Shown: positions 1 through 5,053 of the stretch, in pieces | Position numbering within the stretch: position 1 is the first letter of the stretch | Layout of the letters: each line of letters begins with the position of its first letter | Source: Rhodospirillales bacterium | GTDB taxonomy: Bacteria; Pseudomonadota; Alphaproteobacteria; Acetobacterales; Acetobacteraceae | Direction: 5' to 3' | Length of the DNA stretch: 10,038 bases | Assembly (NCBI GenBank): GCA_903644035.1 | Contig: CAHJXG010000370.1 | Span: 1-10,038 of the forward strand | Notes under the pieces: model-generated | What the model was told of the DNA's origin: nothing | The model's database searches: none | Seen by the model: only the letters and a program-made list of their open reading frames with translations | Program-made: the position numbers and the translations under genes

Positions 1-781
1 AAAGCACGCCGGGCTTTCTGCAATTCGGGTTGATATATTAAAGATAAAGACGGTTCTTTTAACGCTACAATCAAAGGTTTTGCGATATGGTAAGTTCGGA
101 GCAAGAGCCTTCAGATAAATCTTTTCAGAGAGCAACTATTTTTTCCTCAAAATTGTCACCCCCTAATCATCATTCAGATGCCATTAAAGCATCTAGTGTA
201 GAACAAGCGGTGTGTGCTGCAACACCGATGGCTGTGTTTGCTGCCATGGATCTTCCTCCCTCCCCAGCTTTGGCCATGCTTCTTCCAGATTATAGTGAGG
301 GTGGGCGTAGGATGCCATATTGACCGCTACAACTCAAAGCTCAGAGGCTGGCTGCATCTGAGGCACGCGGCCTTGACGTAATAGTTACCCAATCATGCGG
401 ACTCAGTGCCATATCGAGATGGCATGTTGTTTGGCTGCGGTAGATACCGTTTTGCATGTCAAACGACGGACCTGATCGCTGCTGATTTGGCCGAGTGTGC
501 CGGTGTACTCGCAAGGCAAGCATGAGCACAAAAAAGCTGTCATGGCGGCAGCACACAAAGTCCCAAAGCCAGGCAGGCGGACAATACCAGCAGGCTCGGC
601 ATGGCCGTACTGAACGTGTGGACCTTTGCCCTGATAGGTCCATTACCGGCCAAATGGATGCCTACGACAACAGTGTCCTTGCGCACGTCAAGGCTCGCGT
701 CGCTGTCGTGGTGTTGAACACGATGATCCGAACGGCAAAGCCCATCTCCGTCCGCATCGCCTGATCAGCGCACAGGGTTGG
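1..781. other. Left flank without a supportable gene
   Basis: I find no coding region here that I can support. The longest frames (87-323 plus, 495-764 plus, 341-643 minus) overlap one another, have no clear ribosome binding site and do not resemble a family I recognise. Several frames between about 335 and 640 look protein-like for 20-30 residues and then hit stops, for example a plus-strand stretch around 342-420. This is what a decayed gene would look like, but I cannot name one. The first ~200 bases are AT-richer than the IS elements further right. Call: non-coding or degenerate DNA. Confidence 0.5.
170..277 (-). CDS. Possible 35-residue small ORF, unknown function
   Basis: This minus-strand frame of 35 codons starts with ATG at 275-277 and ends in two consecutive TGA codons (170-172 and 167-169). 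A GGAAG-like sequence lies about 4 bases before the ATG, which would serve as a ribosome binding site. The product would be small and rich in Ala, Gly, Ser and Thr, with no clear signal peptide or membrane segment and no motif I know. An in-frame TAA lies six codons upstream, so it is not the tail of a longer gene. A chance ORF is at least as likely. Confidence 0.15.
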   Translation of the reverse strand: MAKAGEGGRSMAANTAIGVAAHTACSTLDALMASE

Positions 782-1306
782 TCAGTTCAGCTCCCGCCCG
801 ATCTTTGCACCAACCTCAAATTGACTCACACCCTCCCTGGACGAAAGGCGAAACTTTCGGCGTGGGAAAGTCGTGAAGATATGCTCATGTCCAGCGAAGG
901 AGCTGGACGTTTGCCGATGCGGGTAATCCGCAGCCCAAGCAAGCAGTGCCTCGAAAGAAGCTTCGTTCTCGCCAAGGCGCAATCCACGCTGTTGGAGATT
1001 GGCGACGCACTCACCGACAGATATATCGAGCCAAATCAACATAGTTGCCTGTGGAACCGCTTCCTGCGCCAGCCAGCCGTAAACACCCTCAACGACCCAG
1101 GCAGGCTTTGCTGCCGCCTGCCGGACCATCTCAATGGCGAGTTGCTTTTCGCGAAGGACGTTGTAGCCGCCCGGCTCCCAATGTATGCTGTCGAGATCGA
1201 CGGCCTCAACTCCAAAAGCTTCAGCCAGCCGTATAGACAACCAGCTTTTGCCTGAACCACTGTTCCCCATAATAAGTGTTCGTCCAAAATTTGACTTGTC
1301 GTTCAT
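782..1306 (-). CDS. FlaR-like P-loop NTPase (adenylate-kinase-like, topology modulation protein family)
   Basis: The product is a 174-residue cytoplasmic nucleotide-binding protein. Residues 14-21 form a textbook Walker A loop, GNSGSGKS, right after a short hydrophobic strand (TLIM). An acidic DLDSIHW segment at 37-43 follows where kinases of this group place a substrate-site Asp. The strand MLIWLD (89-94) ends in an acidic residue in the Walker B position. The C-terminal part has an R-Q-T-S-S-S...H-E-H-I-F pattern (131-144) that I associate with the FlaR/topology-modulation branch of adenylate-kinase-like proteins. The substrate of this family is poorly defined, so neither kinase nor topology activity should be assumed. 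I chose the ATG at 1304-1306: a GAGG lies about 5 bases upstream and the P-loop falls at the usual distance from the N-terminus. The open frame continues to 1402, but that extension is not family-like. The gene stands alone, reading away from the IS256 element, and has no visible operon partner. It appears complete. Confidence 0.8.
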   Translation of the reverse strand: MNDKSNFGRTLIMGNSGSGKSWLSIRLAEAFGVEAVDLDSIHWEPGGYNVLREKQLAIEMVRQAAAKPAWVVEGVYGWLAQEAVPQATMLIWLDISVGECVANLQQRGLRLGENEASFEALLAWAADYPHRQTSSSFAGHEHIFTTFPRRKFRLSSREGVSQFEVGAKIGRELN

Positions 1307-1488
1307 ATAATCCTCGATGATGCAATCGTGCCTTGCGTGAAAATTGCTTGAGCAGTGTATCTCTACAAGACAACGATTGATTGAGTTAAGAAGCAAGGTC
1401 AACAGGGACGAAGGCAGTAAGCGTCTTATAATCCGTCTCTGCTCAACCTGGGCAGGAGGGCCGCCCGTGTAGGGTTTGCTGGATTGGA

Positions 1489-1514
1489 CCTCCCCCTGAG
1501 CGTGAAGGGGTAGG
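1489..1514. other. Hairpin-forming inverted repeat between the P-loop gene and IS256
   Basis: CCTC followed by CCCCT (1489-1497) can pair with AGGGG followed by TAGG (1506-1514) around an 8-base loop. This gives a stem of eight pairs with one C/T mismatch at 1492/1511. No T-run follows on either strand, so it is not a standard intrinsic terminator. It could be part of a degenerate element end, but no second copy is visible in the window. Apart from this, 1307-1578 shows nothing I can assign. Confidence 0.35.
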
Positions 1515-1578
1515 ATCAGAGCATCACGCCGCGATCACCATGGCAACCTCGCGCATTGAGCCTTTCCCCCTTGTGTGA

Positions 1579-1606
1579 GAGCTATGCCGAGATTTGGGTG
1601 ACGCCG
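1579..1606 (+). repeat. IS256 element, left terminal inverted repeat
   Basis: It begins GAGCTATGCCG and matches the reverse complement of 3845-3872 at 23 of 28 positions. The mismatches are at repeat positions 12, 14, 15, 16 and 26. It lies just beyond the transposase stop codon (1610-1612), as expected for the 3' end of a compact IS. Confidence 0.85.
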
Positions 1607-1609
1607 TGA

Positions 1610-2596
1610 TCAGGCGGCGTGCTGTGCTGGCGTGTTGATGACCTCGACGCCGTTGCGGAAGGTGACACCCTGGACGACCTTGGGCAACTGGTTCTCGCCC
1701 TTCAGCCGGCGCCAGGTTTTCGAGGCTGTCATGACGAGCTTGAACACCATGAGCCGGGCGGTGTCCTGCGACAATGCGCCCTTGGTGCGCACAGTGCGGT
1801 GGCGGACGGTCGCGAACACGCTCTCGACGGGGTTGGACGTCCGCAAGTGGTCCTAGTGTTCGGCCGGGAAATCGTAGAACGTCAGCAGGGCGTCGCGGTC
1901 CTTGACCAGGCAGGTGACCGCCTTCTCGTACTTGGCCCCATACTTGTCGGCAAATGTGCTGATCGCCGCCTCGGCCGTGGCCCGGTCCGGCGCCGCCCAG
2001 ACCTCGCGCAGGCCAGCCTTGGCCGCCGGCTGGACGGACTTGGGCAGCTTGTCCATGATGTTTGCGGTCTTGTGCACTGTGCAGCGCTGGTGCCGGGTGG
2101 TCGGCGACACCGCGTCCAGCGCCTTCCAGAAGCCGAACGCCCCGTCGCCGTTGGCCAGCTCCGGCGCGATGACCAGGCCGCGCGCTTTGAGGTCGACCAG
2201 CAGCTCCCGCCAGCTCTGCGCGCTTTCCCGTATGCCCACTTGGAAACCGACCAGCTCCTTCTTGCCCTCCGGGGTGGCACCGATCAGCACCAACATGCAC
2301 TCGGCCTGCGGCTCCATGCGCGCCTGCAGGTAGATGCCGTCCGCCCAAACGTAAACGTAGTAGCGCCGGGCCGACAGGTCGCGCCTTTGCCAGCGCGCGT
2401 AGTCGGCCTGCCACTCGTCCCGCAGCCGCGCCACCACGGACGGCGACAGGTTCGGGGCGTCACGGCCCAGCAAGGCCCCGAGCGCTTCCTGGAAGTCGCC
2501 CATCGAGACCCCGCGCAAGTACAGCACCGGCAGCAAGGCATCCAGGCTCCGCGTCCGCCTGGCCCAGCGCGGCAGGATGGCCGAGGTGAAGCGGAC
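1610..2596 (-). pseudogene. IS256-family transposase, C-terminal two thirds with amber stop
   Basis: This encodes the catalytic core of a Mutator-like (IS256) DDE transposase. Reading on the minus strand from about 2596, homology starts at VRFTSAILPRW and continues through VWADGIY. The first catalytic Asp is at 2339-2341. The second Asp, in the conserved NGDGAFGFW motif, is at 2144-2146. The Glu, in SNPVES, is at 1823-1825. The spacing D-(~65)-D-(~106)-E is that of IS256 transposases. An in-frame TAG at 1853-1855 splits the frame. The family has Trp here (AEHW followed by HLRT), so a single TGG-to-TAG change explains it. The stop removes the catalytic Glu and about 80 residues; the frame then reads on normally to the TGA at 1610-1612. 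The N-terminal part lies beyond the ISL3 insert at 3556-3765, and about 35 family-conserved residues between the two pieces are missing. Confidence 0.9.
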
Positions 2597-3497
2597 CTGC
2601 TGTGCAACCTCGGCGATGCCGTCCGCGCCGTGGTCGACCGTCAGCACGCGGTGGTTCGGCGGGTTGCCAAGCAGGTCAGCGAACAGCGACCCATGCCGAC
2701 GGCGGCCGCGCCGGCGCCGGACAGCGTTAAGCCGACCGCGGCGGCCCGGCGCAGCCAGGCCTCCTATGCCCAACGTCATGCGCGCTACGAAGAGACGGCA
2801 CGGCTGCATGCGGCCGGCGTCTCCATCTCGCACATCGCCGCCCAGCTTTGCGCCGACCGCAAGACGATACGGGTTTGGCTCCAGGCCGGCGGTCCTTCGC
2901 TTTGGCGCAAGCCGCCGCGGGTGGGTGTCCTCGCCCCCCTGGCTCGGCTGCCTTGAACGGCGCTGGGCGGAGGGTTGCCACAACGTTGCCCTGCTATGGC
3001 ACGAACTCGTCGGGCTCGGCTTTGCCGGCCGGTATGGCACCGTGCGAAGCTGGGCAGGCCAGCGGCGCAAGGCCGACCCGGAGGTCGCCGCCGGCGTGGC
3101 CAGCGGACAACCGCCGTCCAGCCGGCACGTGGCACGTATTCCCATGGCCGACCTCGCCGTGCTGTCCGGGGCCGAGCAGGCATTCATCTCGGCTCTTCTG
3201 GCGCAGGCTCCCGAACTCGCGAACGGCATCGCGATCGCAAAGCGCCTCAGCCTGCTGCTGCGCCACAAGAGCCAGGAGAGCTTGGCCGCCGTGCTCGCCG
3301 ACGCAGCCGGCACGCCGCTGGCGGAGTTCGCCACCAGCCTGCGCCATGACCTCGCCGCCCTGCAGGCCGCCCTCGACCTTCCCTGGACGACAAGCCCAGC
3401 CGAAGGCCAGATCAACCGGCTCAAGATGCTGAAGCGGACCATGTATGGCCGGGCCGGCTTCCCGCTCCTCCGCGCCCGTGTCCTCCACGCCGCATGA
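2597..3497 (+). pseudogene. ISL3-family transposase, C-terminal half, frameshifted
   Basis: The fragment begins at LLCNLGDAV, equivalent to the HLL-NL motif that follows the second catalytic Asp of ISL3 transposases, so the zinc finger and both Asp residues are missing. A helix-turn-helix-like insertion follows (VSISHIAAQ...TIRVWLQ, about 2819-2885). The frame ends at a TGA (2954-2956). Coding continues in the next frame from ERRWAEG (about 2956) to the TAA/TGA-free end at 3497. The shift falls at a C6 tract (2934-2939), where five Cs would restore the family reading (G-V-L-A-P then W-L-G-C-L-E-R-R-W). The catalytic Glu motif EGQINRLKMLKRTMYGRAG is intact at about 3400-3455. It is non-functional: the first half is lost and the rest is frameshifted. 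It differs clearly from the ISL3 copy at 7217, so the two are not halves of one gene. Confidence 0.85.
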
Positions 3498-3555
3498 CCA
3501 CGCAACGACAACACGGAAAGTGCGGGAGATCCAAGATTCAACGGCCATTGACATG
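2597..3555 (+). mobile_element. ISL3-family element fragment (3' part) inserted in IS256
   Basis: This is foreign DNA within the IS256 transposase, oriented opposite to it. The left edge is sharp: the IS256 protein resumes at the codon covering 2594-2596, while ISL3 coding begins at 2597. The right edge is placed near 3555, where the IS256 N-terminal reading loses family similarity after the HGHGPERL motif. The ISL3 5' half and left end are absent, so an original insertion was probably followed by a deletion that took the ISL3 5' half and about 100 bp of adjacent IS256. The exact right terminus, and therefore the ISL3 inverted repeat, cannot be fixed because its partner is lost. Confidence 0.75.
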
Positions 3556-3765
3556 CACCAAGCGCTCCGGGCCGTGGCCGTGCCGCACGATGCGCTCGCG
3601 CCCGTCCACAAGCCGCTTGTCCTTCATCGCCGCCAGGAACGCCTCGGCTTCCGCCTCAATGGCCTGTGCCAGAAGGCGACGGGCGCCGCTCCTCAGAACC
3701 GCCGTCAGCGGGTCGTCGATCTCGTCGGGCTGACGCAAGGAAACTACGGTGTTGCTGCTTGTCAT
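3556..3765 (-). pseudogene. IS256-family transposase, N-terminal fragment
   Basis: This is the first ~70 residues of the IS256 transposase whose core is at 1610-2596. The ATG at 3763-3765 is preceded by AAGGAG (3776-3781 read on the minus strand) with a 10-base spacing. Typical features are the IEAEAEAFLAAM helix (residues 36-47) and the VRHGHGPERL motif (60-69). After about residue 70 the reading enters ISL3 DNA and stops at 3538-3540 after a few unrelated residues. Family members continue here with about 35 residues leading to the IRFTSAILP motif; those residues are absent from the window. Confidence 0.85.
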
Positions 3766-3793
3766 GGCGTATCGGCTCCTTCGGGAGTTCAGG

Positions 3794-3817
3794 CAGGCTC
3801 ACACCCAGGCTCACACC
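3794..3817. repeat. Perfect 12-bp tandem duplication inside the IS256 right end
   Basis: The unit CAGGCTCACACC occurs twice back to back (3794-3805 and 3806-3817). It lies between the transposase ribosome binding site and the right inverted repeat, where the IS256 promoter should be. It is most simply a slippage duplication. Confidence 0.8.
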
Positions 3818-3844
3818 CGCCTCGATACGCCGCCTTTCTCAAAC

Positions 3845-3872
3845 CGTCGTCACCCATTCCCCGGCATAGCTC
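3845..3872 (-). repeat. IS256 element, right terminal inverted repeat
   Basis: Its reverse complement begins GAGCTATGCCG and matches 1579-1606 at 23 of 28 positions. It lies upstream of the transposase start on the minus strand. It fixes the right edge of the element, and the DNA from 3873 to 3948 is a 76-bp spacer before the next IS. Confidence 0.85.
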
Positions 3873-3948
3873 GAACGGTCACTTACAGCATCCAAAACAA
3901 CGAAAGGTGAGACCTAGTTGCCTAAGGTCGCCAGGGGTGTCACACTCA

Positions 3949-3968
3949 GTGTCTGTCCGAGATCATGT
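3949..3968 (+). repeat. IS5 element, left inverted repeat
   Basis: GTGTCTGTCCGAGATCATGT pairs with the reverse complement of 4865-4884. The mismatches are at 3951 and 3960 only. The repeat similarity stops at 3948, which sets the edge. Confidence 0.85.
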
Positions 3969-4028
3969 TGAGCGTTTGATGTTGGTTGTGGTTAGGTTAG
4001 GGCTGGTGTGGCTGGCTGAGCCTTGGTG

Positions 4029-4870
4029 ATGTGGACTGTTGAGAACCGCGGCCGATACGACCGGAGCGGGCTGCGCCACCCGAGTGACCTGACCGATGAC
4101 GAGTGGAGGTTGGTTGAACCGCTTATTCCTCCTGCCAAGAAGGGCGGCAACAAGCGGTCGGTGGACGTGCGGGAGGTGGTGAACGGCCTCATGTACATCC
4201 TGAGTACCGGCTGCCAGTGGCGGGCGCTGCCGAAGGACTTGGCCCCGCGCAGCACGGCATACGACTACTTTGCCCGCTGGGACTGGGACGGCACGTTGGC
4301 GCGCATCCACGAGGTGCTTTACCGAGCCTGCCGGGAGCAGGCCGGACGCGAGACCAGTCCGACGGCAGCCATTGTTGACAGCCAGAGCGTCAAGAGCGCC
4401 GAAAAAGGGGGTATCACATCGACCCGTCAGGCTGGGACGGGGGCAAGAAGGTCCGCAACAAGAAGCGGCACGTCCTTGTCGACACGCAAGGCTTGCTGAT
4501 GCACGCCATCGTGCACGCGGTCGACATCCAGGACCGTGATGGCGGCGTGCTGCTCATGGCGACCCTGTTCGGGACCTACCCGTTCCTGCTCAGGCTGTAT
4601 GCGGATGGCGGCTACGTGGGGCCGAAGTTCCAGGCCGGGCTGCGGCAAGCCATGCGCCAGGTCGAGGTGGAAATCGTCAAGCGGTCCGACGCGGCCAAAG
4701 GCTTCGCCGTGTTGCCGAAGCGCTGGATCGTGGAGCGCACCATCGCCTGGCTGAACCGCTGCCGCCGCTTGGCCAAGGATTGGGAGTGCCTGAACCGCAG
4801 GGCGCTCGCGTTCCTGTGCCTTGCATCCATCCGCCTCATGCTGCGGAAACTGTGCCAAGCAAAGACATGA
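4029..4870 (+). pseudogene. IS5-family transposase in two frames (frameshift or programmed -1 shift)
   Basis: The protein is a DDE transposase of about 280 residues, read in two overlapping frames. The first frame (ATG at 4029; a TTG at 4023 is also possible) has the family N-terminus MWTVENRGR, the SDLTDDEW and STGCQWRALPKDL motifs, and the first catalytic Asp in AAIVDSQSVKSAEKGG (about 4371-4410). It then runs out of family sequence and stops at 4497-4499. The second frame carries YHIDPSGWDGGKK from about 4412. It continues through the ADGGY Asp (about 4600) and the Glu in WIVERTIAWLNRCRRL (about 4725-4772) to the TGA at 4868-4870. The shift lies at GAAAAAGGGGG (4401-4411). A -1 slip on the AAA codon would join the frames with the normal residue count; loss of one base would give the same picture. 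Both halves are otherwise undamaged, so the gene may be active by frameshifting, simply broken, or mis-sequenced at a homopolymer. Confidence 0.85.
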
Positions 4871-4884
4871 TCCCGGACAGATAC
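4865..4884 (-). repeat. IS5 element, right inverted repeat
   Basis: Its reverse complement, GTATCTGTCCGGGATCATGT, matches 3949-3968 at 18 of 20 positions. It overlaps the last codons of the transposase, which is common in compact IS elements. Confidence 0.85.
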
Positions 4885-5042
4885 CCACCGACGACCTCAA
4901 GGTAATCAACACGTCAGCTAAGAACAATACCTGGTAACGGCGTCACTCCAATCCCGATATGGTCTATATGTATGTATCCTAGACTGCATAAATGCTCGAT
5001 AACAAACAATTACTTCAAATCTGGTTTTTAACTAACATATTC

Positions 5043-5047
5043 AGAGG
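5043..5047 (+). promoter_or_regulatory. Ribosome binding site of the ABC transporter gene
   Basis: AGAGG lies 6 bases before the ATG at 5054, a good Shine-Dalgarno match and spacing. This supports the start at 5054 over the upstream out-of-frame ATGs at 4988 and 4992. I see no convincing -35/-10 pair in 4885-5042. Confidence 0.65.
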
Positions 5048-5053
5048 TCACTT

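Larger units (their letters stand above)
1579..3872 (-). mobile_element. IS256-family insertion sequence, interrupted by an ISL3 fragment
   Basis: The element is bounded by matching terminal inverted repeats (1579-1606 and 3845-3872). It carries an IS256-type transposase on the minus strand that starts about 107 bp inside the right repeat and stops 3 bp from the left repeat. The total is 2294 bp. Subtracting the roughly 0.96 kb of foreign ISL3 sequence leaves about 1.33 kb, the usual size for this family. The 9 bases outside each end (1570-1578 and 3873-3881) do not match, so no target duplication is visible. The transposase carries a nonsense codon, the ISL3 insert and a deletion of about 35 codons, so the element cannot move on its own. 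It might still be mobilised in trans, since both ends survive. Confidence 0.85.
3949..4884 (+). mobile_element. IS5-family insertion sequence
   Basis: This 936-bp element has 20-bp terminal inverted repeats (3949-3968 and 4865-4884, 18 of 20 matching) and a transposase on the plus strand that nearly fills it. Size, end structure and protein type fit the IS5 family, in the group whose transposase starts MWTVENRGR. No clean target duplication is visible: TCA precedes the left end and CCA follows the right end. The outward edge is therefore uncertain by a base or two, or the flanks have changed. It lies about 170 bp upstream of the ABC gene in the same orientation. Confidence 0.88.

Noticed and set aside
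821..1255. A 144-codon plus-strand frame over the P-loop gene
   Set aside because: The minus strand encodes a clear Walker A protein with a ribosome binding site; this frame has no family features.
1489..1514. Intrinsic terminator
   Set aside because: The stem is plausible but no T-run follows on either strand, and its position does not follow a gene end.
1524..2414. A 296-codon minus-strand frame
   Set aside because: It overlaps the IS256 transposase core in another frame and is dominated by Arg/Gly/Ala/Pro, typical of GC-rich shadows.
1619..2956. A 445-codon plus-strand open frame
   Set aside because: Most of it is the antisense of the IS256 transposase. Only the part after 2597 is real, as ISL3 coding sequence, so the full frame is a chance fusion in GC-rich DNA.
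5010..5038. Candidate promoter TTACTT-17-TAACAT before the ABC gene
   Set aside because: The -35 matches the consensus at only two positions. A start 7 bases downstream would fall in the ribosome binding site.
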